Assembly (NCBI RefSeq): GCF_030817355.1
Contig: NZ_JAUSZH010000001.1
Span: forward strand, 1,302,001 to 1,366,000
Reading direction: 5' to 3'
From: Streptomyces sp. V1I1
GTDB taxonomy: Bacteria > Actinomycetota > Actinomycetes > Streptomycetales > Streptomycetaceae
DNA length: 64,000 nt
Shown: positions 1-7,871 of the stretch, in pieces
Numbering within the stretch: the stretch's first letter is position 1
How the letters are laid out: every line of letters begins with the position of its first letter
Program-made: the position numbers and the translations under genes
The notes under the pieces: model-generated
Seen by the model: the letters and a program-made list of their open reading frames with translations, nothing else
Databases searched by the model: none
What the model was told of the DNA's origin: nothing

Positions 1-554
1 GCGCCGACGCTGAAGGCCGCGTGGGTGGTCAGGTCGCTGCCGTAGGTGTCGACGTCGGCGTCCAGCCACAGCGCGTCGGGCCCGGCGACGGCGACGAGCC
101 TGTCCCGGCCGCCCGGTCCGTGCTCGCGCTGCACCCAGGGCACGATGCGGCCGTAGCTGAAGCGCATCCGCAGTGAAGAACTCATGCGGACCCGCCCTGA
201 GACGCCCTCCACTATTCGTACGAGAGTGGGTGCGGCATCCGGCCTACCGCGGCCGGCTCCCCTGGGCGGCATGAAATCAATCAGCCGGACCGTTCCTTCG
301 GGGGTGTCCCACTCCGATTCCAGGACGAGTGAGTCACCGCGGTAGCGGCGGCGGGTGGCGGCCCCCTCGCCCTCGGCGAGCCCCGCGGGGGCGAGCCGCC
401 AGAAGCCGTGGTCCTGTGTGCCGAGCAGCCCGGCGAAGACCGCGGGCGAGTCGAAGCGCGGCAGACAGAACCAGTCGACCGAACCGTCCCTTGCGATCAG
501 GGCCGCGGTCTGCATGTCCCCGATCAGTGCATAGTCCTCGATGAGCGCAGCCAC
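1..554 (-). CDS. GH15 glucoamylase/trehalase-like protein, N-terminal part
   Basis: The gene runs off the left edge; about 184 N-terminal residues are visible. It opens with VAALIEDYALIGDMQTAALI followed by DGSVDWFCLPRFDSP, the classic start of bacterial GH15 (glucoamylase or trehalase-like) proteins, and continues with the beta-sandwich N-domain (RRYRGDSLVLESEWDTPEG, then LIDFMPPRG). Proteins of this family hydrolyse alpha-linked glucose in the cytoplasm. I chose the GTG at 554-552 because a GGGAG lies just upstream and the family motif begins directly after it. The catalytic (alpha/alpha)6 barrel lies outside the window, so substrate cannot be judged. Confidence 0.85.
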   Translation of the reverse strand, partial: MAALIEDYALIGDMQTAALIARDGSVDWFCLPRFDSPAVFAGLLGTQDHGFWRLAPAGLAEGEGAATRRRYRGDSLVLESEWDTPEGTVRLIDFMPPRGAGRGRPDAAPTLVRIVEGVSGRVRMSSSLRMRFSYGRIVPWVQREHGPGGRDRLVAVAGPDALWLDADVDTYGSDLTTHAAFSVG

Positions 555-598
555 ACGAACTCCCGGAACACCGTCGCAACCGTCCCCGGAGGCGGACC

Positions 599-631
599 CC
601 CGAATCCCCAGCGGAACGCAGGGGATTCGGG
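599..631. terminator. Hairpin between GH15 gene and M28 remnant
   Basis: An 11-bp perfect inverted repeat (CCCGAATCCCC at 599-609, GGGGATTCGGG at 621-631) with an 11-nt loop. It sits downstream of the decayed minus-strand peptidase and upstream of the GH15 start, so it is probably the old terminator of the peptidase gene. Confidence 0.5.
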
Positions 632-668
632 CACGTTACGCGTGACACCTCGAGTCTCGGCTGGCCGC

Positions 669-724
669 CGAAATCAGCGCTCCGAAATCAGCGCTCCGAT
701 ATGAACGCTCCGATATGAACGCTC
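669..724. repeat. Four 14-bp tandem units
   Basis: Two copies of CGAAATCAGCGCTC (669-682, 683-696) are followed by two of CGATATGAACGCTC (697-710, 711-724). The two types differ at a few positions, so a 14-bp unit has been duplicated and then diverged. The block lies just past the stop of the peptidase remnant. Confidence 0.75.
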
Positions 725-739
725 CGCAACGCTGCGGAA

Positions 740-1149
740 TCAGCGCTGGGGAGCGGGGAACGCGACGGGGCTGCGCAGGCCCGCCCGGTTGACCGCGCGG
801 ACGCCGAAGAAGACATTGTCCTTGGACAGGTCCACGGTGTGCCGGGTGGTGTCACCGGCTCTGACGACATGGGTCCACCCCGGCTCCGTGGTCTCGCGCC
901 AGACCACCTCGTACCCGGCGAGGTCGGGGCTCCGTGCCCCGTTCCCACACCAGCTCGGTGGCGTTGATCGCCTCGATGCGGTCGCGGTCGATCTCGGCCA
1001 GGAGCGCGCGCAGTTCACGGGTGGGGGACTGGGCGGTGGCGGGGCGGTCACGGTCGGGGGTGCGCTCCCGGTCGGGGGTGCGCTCGGCGCCCCGGGAGTT
1101 GGTGGGGTCGGTGGGCCGCCGGTGCTTCCGGGCGTCTGCTGCGACATGA
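740..1149 (-). pseudogene. C-terminal remnant of an M28 family peptidase
   Basis: The last ~65 codons read as a tail domain with GYEVVWRETTEPGWTHVV and LSKDNVFFGVRAVNRAG, ending SPVAFPAPQR, which matches the C-terminal domain of Streptomyces M28 zinc aminopeptidases. Upstream the matching frame changes: PTRELRALLAEIDRDRIEA and INATELVWERGTE are in a different minus-strand frame, with a frameshift near 930-945. The catalytic metal-binding domain is absent. I read it as a decayed gene fragment, not a functional small protein. Confidence 0.55.
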
Positions 1150-1240
1150 GGTAATCGTCATGGACGCGCCAACCCCTGACAAGGGACCGTCCTCTCGGCA
1201 GTCACCGCCGATTTGCCGGCAGCCGCCGCCCGGCTCCGGT

Positions 1241-2332
1241 TCAGCCGTTGGAGACCGCCCTCAGATGCGGCTTGCCGCGCCGTACATCGGGCGGTACGGC
1301 CGCCCGCGTCTCCCGCAGCACCAGCGTCATCCGTGTGAATCCCCTGTCCTGAAGGGTCGCGGGGGTCTCGTCGACGATCCGGCACTCGGTGCGGCCCCAC
1401 CGCGGATCCGGGTGGTTCAGCGGTCGTACGGCTCCGTCGTGGTGCAGCGCCGCCGCTCCCATGGCCCGCATCCAGTGCGGCAGCCCGCACCGGTAGGCAA
1501 CGTCCATGATCGGGTCATCGGCGATGTCGTCACGAATGGCCTGAAGGACTCGGTCCTCGCGGTACCACTCCAGGGCGGCGTCCAGCTGCGCCAGCAGGGG
1601 CAGGCACCAACTCGTCTCGCGGTCGCCGAGCACGGTGCCCGCGTCCGGGTGGAACAGCACGAACCGGAGGAAGTTCTGGGCCGGCATGGCCGTGGGGTGC
1701 GGTCCGACGCCGTGGAACAGCGCCTCGAAGGCGTGGTTGGCGTGTGTCACGTCCCAGCGCCGGTCGAAGAGCACCGAGGGCAGCGGTACGGCGTCCATCA
1801 TCGCGGCGAAGTCGCGCAGGTAGGCCTGCGTCTCGGGGTCCGAGTGGTCCGGACCGGCGGGCTCCGACGGGTCGGCCGGCTCCACCGGCAGGGCGGGCGG
1901 CGCGGGCGCGGTTACGGGCGCGAACGGGCGCGCGGGCCCGGACGGGAAGGCCGGTCCCGACGGGCGCGCGGGACCGGACGGAGGCGCGGGCCGGGATGCC
2001 CCGACGGGCCTGTTCCAGGCCTGCGGCGGGTCCCGGTCGACGGCGAGGCGGAATAACCAGCCGCCCTGCTGGTCGCTCATCTCCAGGGCCTTGACCAGGG
2101 CGCAGAGCTTCTCGTCGGTCCAGTCCTGGGCGGGCGTGCGCTCCCAGCTGCCGTACGCGACGGTGCTGATGTCGAGCCGCGCGGCCACGTCCTCGACGCT
2201 CAGGCCGAGCTCCTCCCGGCGCCTTCTGAGGACATCGGTGAGCCGCTTCGCCCGGAGCACGCCACGGGTCGTCCCCGCGCACCCTCGACGCCCGTGGACA
2301 CCAGGCCGTTCAACGCCTGCCTCATGTGTCAT
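1241..2332 (-). CDS. XRE-family regulator with MmyB-like ligand-binding domain
   Basis: About 363 residues. An N-terminal helix-turn-helix (LTDVLRRRREELGLSVEDVA, then ARLDISTVAYGSWER) is followed by a long Pro/Ala-rich linker and a C-terminal MmyB-type domain (AYLRDFAAMMDAVPLPSVLF, DVTHANHAFEALF, ENFLRF-like QNFLRFVLFHPDA). MmyB proteins are DNA-binding regulators with a PAS-like pocket that binds fatty-acid-like ligands and commonly control an adjacent divergent gene. Here the divergent neighbour is the cassette starting at 2570. The start is uncertain: ATG at 2332, GTG at 2344 and an internal GTG near 2260 are all possible. The linker has repeated SGPARP-type units. Confidence 0.85.
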   Translation of the reverse strand: MTHEAGVERPGVHGRRGCAGTTRGVLRAKRLTDVLRRRREELGLSVEDVAARLDISTVAYGSWERTPAQDWTDEKLCALVKALEMSDQQGGWLFRLAVDRDPPQAWNRPVGASRPAPPSGPARPSGPAFPSGPARPFAPVTAPAPPALPVEPADPSEPAGPDHSDPETQAYLRDFAAMMDAVPLPSVLFDRRWDVTHANHAFEALFHGVGPHPTAMPAQNFLRFVLFHPDAGTVLGDRETSWCLPLLAQLDAALEWYREDRVLQAIRDDIADDPIMDVAYRCGLPHWMRAMGAAALHHDGAVRPLNHPDPRWGRTECRIVDETPATLQDRGFTRMTLVLRETRAAVPPDVRRGKPHLRAVSNG

Positions 2333-2569
2333 CGAGAACGCCACCCTTCTCGAAGTCCCGCTGCGGCAGCGCCCTTTGGATCTTCTATACCGCGTGGCGA
2401 TCCTGCTACCGCAAACGCGACCATGTCAACTATCGTGGCATTCCACGCCGCTGAACGCTCAAATCGCGCCACAGCTGTGGCAAGACCTGGCTGTACTCCA
2501 CCGAAACGGTTAATCTCCCGGCAGCCCACTGTGTGCGGAGCGACCTCGCGTGATCTAGGAGACCTACTG

Positions 2570-3202
2570 GTGACAGACGGCTTCTTGGTTCCGGGCCCGA
2601 CGGCCACAGGCCCCCTGGCGGCGTCCGTCGCCCGCGTCGCCGAACTCGCCGGCAAGCTCGGACTGAGCTACGGCGAGATCTTCGACGTACACCAGCTCTC
2701 CGAGGCGTCGGGCGTACCGGCCGACGTGGTCACCGCGCTGCTGGACGGGCAGCCCGCCGGTGAACCCGACCTACAGGCGCGCTTTCTGCAGCGCTTCGAC
2801 CTGCTGCGCAGGACCCGGCTGAAGCCCAACGGGCGCCGGTACACCCAGCAGGAGATCGCCGACGGCGCGGGCATGTCACGGCAGCAGGCGGGCGCTCTCA
2901 TCAACGGCGACCGCAGGCCGACCATGGAGCACTGCGATGCCATCCAGAGGTTCTTCAATGTGCACGCCGGATTCCTCACCGCCGAGGACGCGGACGCGCT
3001 CAACGGCGCACTCCAGCGCACCGAGCAGCGACTGCTCCACGACTACGCCGGCGAGGGCGACCCGCTGGAGCGGCTGCTGCAGGACCATGGCGTACGGGGC
3101 ATCGCCTGGCGTGCCGCTCAACTGCCCACGGACAAACACCGGGACAAGGTCACCGAGTGGCTCGACATGCTCCTGGAAAGCGTCAAGCCGACGGAACATT
3201 GA
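2570..3202 (+). CDS. Helix-turn-helix protein, first gene of ImmA/MAB_1171c cassette
   Basis: 210 residues from GTG 2570, preceded by AGGAG. The open frame extends upstream to 2294 but that part is low quality and lacks a ribosome site. The middle of the protein (YTQQEIADGAGMSRQQAGAL, INGDRRPTMEHCDAIQRFF) is an XRE-like helix-turn-helix with two recognition-like segments; the C-terminus (WLDMLLES) is helical. It is followed after 83 bp by a metallopeptidase-like gene, the usual pairing of Cro/C1-type proteins with ImmA/IrrE partners. Likely the transcriptional control element of the cassette; an antitoxin-like role is an inference. Confidence 0.8.
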   Translation: MTDGFLVPGPTATGPLAASVARVAELAGKLGLSYGEIFDVHQLSEASGVPADVVTALLDGQPAGEPDLQARFLQRFDLLRRTRLKPNGRRYTQQEIADGAGMSRQQAGALINGDRRPTMEHCDAIQRFFNVHAGFLTAEDADALNGALQRTEQRLLHDYAGEGDPLERLLQDHGVRGIAWRAAQLPTDKHRDKVTEWLDMLLESVKPTEH

Positions 3203-3285
3203 TGCTTTGATGCACGGAACCCTGATTTCAGGACAGGGTTGGATTCACGCGTGTGCGCACAGCTGCTGACGGGGAGAGGAGAACG

Positions 3286-3834
3286 GTGAGCATAGGCAAG
3301 GAGATGCGTCGGCTGTGCGGCGAGCTGGTAGCCGGAATCGATCTGCCCGCACCGGCTGAGCCCGCCGATCTCTATGCCGCCCTGTGCAGCGGAATGAGCA
3401 AGCGCCGCGGCCGCCCCGTCCGGTACCGCCTAGCGACGTTCCCGCCCGGCACGGCCAGCGGACTCTGGCTCGACATGACGGACCAGGATCTGATCGTCAT
3501 CGAGGAGCGCACCGCACCCGACCATCAACTGGTGATCCTCGGCCACGAGTTGTGGCACATGAAAGCCGGGCATTGCACCCACCATGTCGACGGCGCGGCC
3601 GTCGCGGCCCGGCTGCTCTCGGACGAGGCGGACCTGCAGGCGACGGTGCTGAAGGTGGCCGCCAGGACCCGTTTCGACCAGGCCGAGGAGAACGAAGCCG
3701 AGAGCTTCGGCCTGCTGCTCGGCAGCAAGTGCCGCTCCTGGCTGGCCGGTTCGACGGGCCGCGGACACCTGCGGCGGGACGGACTCGCGGGCCGGATCGA
3801 GGCGTCCTTGGGGTACCGCGGGCCACAGGGCTGA
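3286..3834 (+). CDS. ImmA/IrrE-like metallopeptidase (toxin-like component)
   Basis: 182 residues from GTG 3286 with a GAGAGGAGAAC ribosome site. It contains LGHELWHMKAGH, an HExxH zinc motif, followed by a downstream acidic patch (EENEAESFG), as in ImmA/IrrE peptidases. Such proteins cleave or bind HTH repressors to release gene expression. Its position directly after an HTH gene and before a membrane protein fits a signal-responsive repressor-cleavage module. Similar Streptomyces proteins are often annotated as 'toxin' without functional evidence. Stop at 3834 is 3 bp from the next start, so co-translation is likely. Confidence 0.8.
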   Translation: MSIGKEMRRLCGELVAGIDLPAPAEPADLYAALCSGMSKRRGRPVRYRLATFPPGTASGLWLDMTDQDLIVIEERTAPDHQLVILGHELWHMKAGHCTHHVDGAAVAARLLSDEADLQATVLKVAARTRFDQAEENEAESFGLLLGSKCRSWLAGSTGRGHLRRDGLAGRIEASLGYRGPQG

Positions 3835-3837
3835 TGC

Positions 3838-5025
3838 GTGGACGGTCAGGACTACTACATCCCAGCCGCCGCGCTGGGCTTCGCACTCGTGTTCAAGCTC
3901 CCCGGGATGCTGCGCGACTGGCGTGATCCGCTGCTGCGTTCCGTCTGCGCCCTGCTCGTGCTGGCGGCCTGCACCTTCTTCTTCGCCGCGCCGCCGACGA
4001 TCGCCGAGGTCAACAGGCTCACCGGCGTCTGCAACATCTCGGCGCCGCTGGTCTACTGCATCCTGACCGCCTTCAGCGCCTCCTGTCTGGTGCTGCTCGT
4101 CAACTGGCGGGGCGGGCCACCGGAGGAGACCCGGCAGATCTCCCGCCGCTGGGTGATCGGTTACGCCATGGTGGTCGCGGCGCTGGTGGTGCTGTTCGTA
4201 CTCGGCGACGCCCCGGTGGAGCGGCTGCGCGATCTGGACACGTACTACGCCACGACGCCGTACATCCGCGAAATGATCGTGCTGTACCTGACGGCGCACA
4301 GCGTCGCCGCCGTCGGGATGACCGCCCTGTGCTGGCGCTGGTCGCTGCAGGTGCGCGGCTGGCTGCGGACCGGTCTGGTGACCATCGTGGTCGGCTCGCT
4401 GTTCAATCTGGGCTACGGCGCCAGCAAGTTCGCCGCCGTGTTCGCCCGCTGGGCGGGCCACGACTGGGACGGTCTGAGCACGTTGGCCGCGCCGCCCCTG
4501 GCGTCGCTGGGCGCACTGTTCAGCGCCGTCGGCTTCATCCTGCCGCTGATCGCCCAGCGGCTGTCCGACAACTGGCACACCTGGACCACATACCGGCAGC
4601 TGGGCACGCTCTGGCACGAACTGCGTACGGTCGTGCCCGCCGGCACCCCTTCCGTACGCATCTCCTGGTGGTCGTCCGCGGACCTGCGCGTCACCCAGCG
4701 CGAGTCCGACATCCACGACGGGATGCTCCATCTGGACCCCTATTTCGACCCCGCGCTACGCGCAGGCGCCCATGACGCGGCGATCGAGGCCGGCTCCGAT
4801 CCGCGGCAGGCCCAGGCCATCGCCGACGCGGCGATGGTCGCGGCGGCGCTGCGGGCCCGGACGGCCGACCCGGACGGCAAGATCATAAGCTCGGCCCAGG
4901 CTTACACCCCCAAAGCAGCCGAAGGACCGCGCGATCTGGTACGCATGTCCCTCGCGCTGCGCCATTCACCCGTCGTTGAAGCAGCCCGCCGGCGTGCGGC
5001 CAGGTCAGAGAGCGGCTCCCTATGA
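3838..5025 (+). CDS. MAB_1171c-family integral membrane protein
   Basis: 395 residues from GTG 3838. The first ~240 residues hold about seven hydrophobic segments (for example LLVLAACTFFFAAPP, WVIGYAMVVAALVVLFVL, LASLGALFSAVGFILPLIA). The C-terminal ~150 residues form a soluble domain beginning WTTYRQLGTLWHELRTVVP. This matches the MAB_1171c putative transporter family named after Mycobacterium abscessus; no transported substrate is known. The stop overlaps the next gene as ATGA. Consistent association with HTH, ImmA-like and FAD-enzyme genes suggests a membrane sensor or effector, which is inference. Confidence 0.8.
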   Translation: MDGQDYYIPAAALGFALVFKLPGMLRDWRDPLLRSVCALLVLAACTFFFAAPPTIAEVNRLTGVCNISAPLVYCILTAFSASCLVLLVNWRGGPPEETRQISRRWVIGYAMVVAALVVLFVLGDAPVERLRDLDTYYATTPYIREMIVLYLTAHSVAAVGMTALCWRWSLQVRGWLRTGLVTIVVGSLFNLGYGASKFAAVFARWAGHDWDGLSTLAAPPLASLGALFSAVGFILPLIAQRLSDNWHTWTTYRQLGTLWHELRTVVPAGTPSVRISWWSSADLRVTQRESDIHDGMLHLDPYFDPALRAGAHDAAIEAGSDPRQAQAIADAAMVAAALRARTADPDGKIISSAQAYTPKAAEGPRDLVRMSLALRHSPVVEAARRRAARSESGSL

Positions 5026-6467
5026 GCGATCCTGTGAGAACCCGCCGGAGCACGGCTGTGCGCCGGGCCGTCGTGATCGGCGGAGGGCTGGCCGGCATGC
5101 TGGCGGCCGCCGTCCTCGCCGAGTACGCCGACGATGTCACGCTCGTCGACCGCGACACTCTGCCGTCCGGCCCCGAAGCGCGCAAGAGCCTCCCGCAGGC
5201 GCACCACGCGCATCTGCTGTGGTCGGGCGGGGCGCGGGCGATGGAGGCCCTGCTGCCCGGTGTCACCGATCGCTGGCTGGCGGCGGGTGCTCGCCGGATC
5301 CCGCTGCCGACGGGCCTGGTCTCCATGTCCGCGCAGGGCTGGTTCCGCCGCTGGCCCGAGATGCAGTTCCTGATCGCCTGCAGCCGCGATCTGCTCGACT
5401 GGGTGGTACGGGAGGAGGTCGTCGGCCGCCCCGGGGTCACCGTCCTGCCGGGCACCGAACTACTCGGCCTCGAAGGCGACGCGGGCCGGGTGAAGGGGGT
5501 GCGGGTGCGCTCCGAGGACGGGAGCGAACTCGTCCTGGACGCCGATCTGGTTGTCGACGCCAGTGGCCGCGGCTCGCGGGCGCCCGACTGGCTGCGTTCC
5601 CTGGGCGTCGCCGCCGTGCACGAGGAGAAGGTCGACTCGGGTCTCGCGTACGCCAGCAGGATCTTCCGGGCGCCGGAGGGCACCGAGGAGTATCCCGTCG
5701 TCAATGTGCAGGCCGACGCGCGCGAGCCGCGGCCCGGCCAGACGGCGACCATCGTGCCCATCGAGGGACGCCGCTGGCTGGTGACGCTGTCCGGTACCCG
5801 TGGCGGTCAGCCCACCAACTCCGCCGCCGAGTTCGAGGACTTCGCCCGCGGCGTCCGGCATCCGATCGTGGCTGAGCTGATCAGCAACGCCGAGCCGCTC
5901 ACCGATGTCGTCGTCTCCCGCAGCACCGTCAACCGGCGGCGCTTCTACGAGAAGATCGCCGACTGGCCGGAGGGCTTCGTGGCCATCGGCGACGCCGTGG
6001 CCACGTACAACCCGGTCTACGGGCACGGCATGTCGGTCGCGGCCCAGGGCGTCCTCACGCTGCGCAAGGAGCTCCACGCGCACAGCCTCACCGCCCCCGG
6101 CCTCGCCCGGCGGGTGCAGCGCGCGGTGGCCGGACCGGTCGGCACGGCCTGGGACCTGGCCACCGGGCAGGACATCCTCTACCCCGGAGCCGTCGGCAAG
6201 GAGCCGGGCGCGTCCGCCACGGTGCTGCGCAGCTATGTGGACCGGCTGATGCTGACCGCCACCGGCCGCCCCCTGATCACCCGCGCGCTGTTCGACGTGA
6301 TGACCCTGTCGGCGCCGACCATTTCGCTGCTCAAGCCCGAGATCGTGCTGGCCGTACTGCGCGGGCCCAAACTGCCGCAGCTGCCGGGCCCGCCGCTGAC
6401 CGACGAGGAGCTGCGGGTCGCGAAGGAGCCGCGCGGCGCACTCGAGACCGATCCGGCAGACGCGTGA
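5022..6467 (+). CDS. FAD-dependent oxidoreductase/monooxygenase
   Basis: 481 residues. An N-terminal Rossmann FAD motif VVIGGGLAGMLAA (GxGxxG at residues 20-25) is followed by LVDRDTLP, the ribose-binding acidic end. A second FAD contact, GFVAIGDAVATYNPVYGHGM, is the GD motif of group A flavin monooxygenases and squalene-epoxidase-like enzymes. The start overlaps the membrane-protein gene by 4 bp and the stop overlaps the ROK gene start, so it is the terminal enzyme of the cassette. Substrate unknown; a hydrophobic metabolite or lipid is plausible given the membrane partner. Confidence 0.85.
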   Translation: MSDPVRTRRSTAVRRAVVIGGGLAGMLAAAVLAEYADDVTLVDRDTLPSGPEARKSLPQAHHAHLLWSGGARAMEALLPGVTDRWLAAGARRIPLPTGLVSMSAQGWFRRWPEMQFLIACSRDLLDWVVREEVVGRPGVTVLPGTELLGLEGDAGRVKGVRVRSEDGSELVLDADLVVDASGRGSRAPDWLRSLGVAAVHEEKVDSGLAYASRIFRAPEGTEEYPVVNVQADAREPRPGQTATIVPIEGRRWLVTLSGTRGGQPTNSAAEFEDFARGVRHPIVAELISNAEPLTDVVVSRSTVNRRRFYEKIADWPEGFVAIGDAVATYNPVYGHGMSVAAQGVLTLRKELHAHSLTAPGLARRVQRAVAGPVGTAWDLATGQDILYPGAVGKEPGASATVLRSYVDRLMLTATGRPLITRALFDVMTLSAPTISLLKPEIVLAVLRGPKLPQLPGPPLTDEELRVAKEPRGALETDPADA

Positions 6468-7714
6468 GGCTGCCCGGCGCGGGCGGCCGGATCCCGCTGG
6501 AGCCCAAGGCCGACCGGGAGACGGTGCGACGGCACAATCTCAGCCTGGTGCTGCGGGCGGTCCGCGACGAGGGCGAGGCGACCCGCGCCGGGGTCTCGGC
6601 GCGGGTGGGGCTGACCCGGGCGGCCGTCTCCTCACTGGTGGAGCAGTTGCTGGAGAGCGGCTTCCTCTCGGAGTCGGGCAAGACGTTCAGCGGTCTGGCG
6701 GGCCGGCCCGGCACGGTGCTGAAGGTGGCCCGTACGGGCGTCGCCGGCATCGGGGTCGAGATCAACGTCGACTATGTGTCGGTGTGCGTGGTGGATCTTG
6801 CGGGCACCGACCGGGTGCGGCTCGTCGAGCACCTGGACAACCGCGGTGCTCCGCCCGACCGGGTGCTCGGCCGGGCGGCCGGGATCGCCGCCCGGGCGCT
6901 GGCATCGGCTGCCGAGCAGGAACTGCGGCCGGCCGGCGCGGAGTTGGCGCTGCCCGGGCTGATCTCGGCGGGCACGGTCCGGCACGCGCCCAACCTCGGC
7001 TGGACCCGGGTCGCGGCCGAGGGCCCGTTCGCCGAGGCGCTCGCGGCGCTGCGGCCCGGACTGCCGCCGCTGCCGGTGCGTTCGGAGAACGAGGCGAATG
7101 TGGCGGCCCTGGCCGAGCTGTGGTTCGGCGGCCTCGGCGACGTACGCAGCTTTCTGTATCTGACCGGCGAGATCGGGGTCGGCGGTGCGCTGGTCCTGGA
7201 CGGTGAACTGCTGCGCGGCGCGAACGGATTCGCCGGGGAGATCGGCCATGTCCTGGTGGACCCGGACGGCCCCGAGTGCCGCTGCGGCTCGCGCGGCTGC
7301 CTGGAGCAGTACGCGGGCCAGTCGGCGCTGCTGCGGACGGCGGGCATCGACGAGCGGACCGGCGCGGCAGGCGTGGCCGAGCTGGAACTGCGCGCCCGGG
7401 CGGGCGAGGACCGCGCGGTGGCGGCGCTCGGGCAGGCCGGGCTGATGCTGGGCCGGGTGCTGTCCGGGGCGGTGAACCTCTTCGACCCGGACGCGGTGGT
7501 GCTCGGCGGGATCTACCGGCCGCTGCTGCCCTGGCTTTCGCCGCCGGCCGGCGGCGAGCTGTCCCGCCGGGTGGTGTCGGGGCTGTGGCCGCTGGACGGC
7601 GGCCGGCTGCGCGCCTCGTCCCCGGCGGCGGACGCGGTGCGCGGCGCGGCGGCGCTGGTGGTCCAGGACGTGCTGGCGGACCCGTTGGCGTACGCGCAGC
7701 GCGCGGCGGGCTGA
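6464..7714 (+). CDS. ROK-family transcriptional regulator, probable xylose repressor
   Basis: 416 residues from GTG 6464. The N-terminus is a winged HTH (RAGVSARVGLTRAAVSSLVE) and the rest is a ROK fold. The ROK signature is intact: GFAGEIGH, then a zinc motif ECRCGSRGCLEQ near residues 270-280. It lies next to divergent xylA/xylB, and ROK proteins of this layout (XylR type) repress xylose genes and respond to xylose or glucose. The start overlaps the preceding stop by 4 bp, so some transcription may come from the upstream cassette even though the function belongs with xylAB. Confidence 0.85.
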   Translation: MRLPGAGGRIPLEPKADRETVRRHNLSLVLRAVRDEGEATRAGVSARVGLTRAAVSSLVEQLLESGFLSESGKTFSGLAGRPGTVLKVARTGVAGIGVEINVDYVSVCVVDLAGTDRVRLVEHLDNRGAPPDRVLGRAAGIAARALASAAEQELRPAGAELALPGLISAGTVRHAPNLGWTRVAAEGPFAEALAALRPGLPPLPVRSENEANVAALAELWFGGLGDVRSFLYLTGEIGVGGALVLDGELLRGANGFAGEIGHVLVDPDGPECRCGSRGCLEQYAGQSALLRTAGIDERTGAAGVAELELRARAGEDRAVAALGQAGLMLGRVLSGAVNLFDPDAVVLGGIYRPLLPWLSPPAGGELSRRVVSGLWPLDGGRLRASSPAADAVRGAAALVVQDVLADPLAYAQRAAG

Positions 7715-7718
7715 ATCC

Positions 7719-7830
7719 CAGCCCGTCCGGCGTTTGAGGACGCTTTCCAACTGGCCCGGCGCTCGAGAACGCTCCTCAGCCCGTCCGGCGTTTGAGGACC
7801 GCCTTTCCAGCCCGTCCGGCGATTGAGGAC
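7719..7830. repeat. Three copies of an intergenic repeat (CAGCCCGTCCGGCGTTTGAG)
   Basis: A 23-bp unit starting CAGCCCGTCCGGCG and ending TTGAGGAC occurs at 7719-7741, 7777-7799 and 7808-7830; the third has GATTGAG for GTTTGAG. A degenerate copy (GGCCCGGCGCTCGAGAACG) lies between the first two. This sequence type recurs in intergenic regions of Streptomyces genomes. It sits between convergent genes. Confidence 0.8.
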
Positions 7831-7836
7831 CGGGGT

Positions 7837-7855
7837 CTGGGGGCAGCGCCCCCAG
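7837..7855. terminator. Bidirectional terminator between ROK gene and xylA
   Basis: A perfect 8-bp stem with a 3-nt loop (CTGGGGGC-AGC-GCCCCCAG) lies between the convergent ROK and xylA genes, just after the intergenic repeats. No long T tract follows, which is usual in this genus. Confidence 0.65.
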
Positions 7856-7871
7856 CAGGCGGCCCGAGCTG

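Noticed and set aside
7719..7830. CRISPR array
   Set aside because: Units are not evenly spaced and spacers are tiny and unlike spacers; no cas genes; matches a common intergenic repeat instead.
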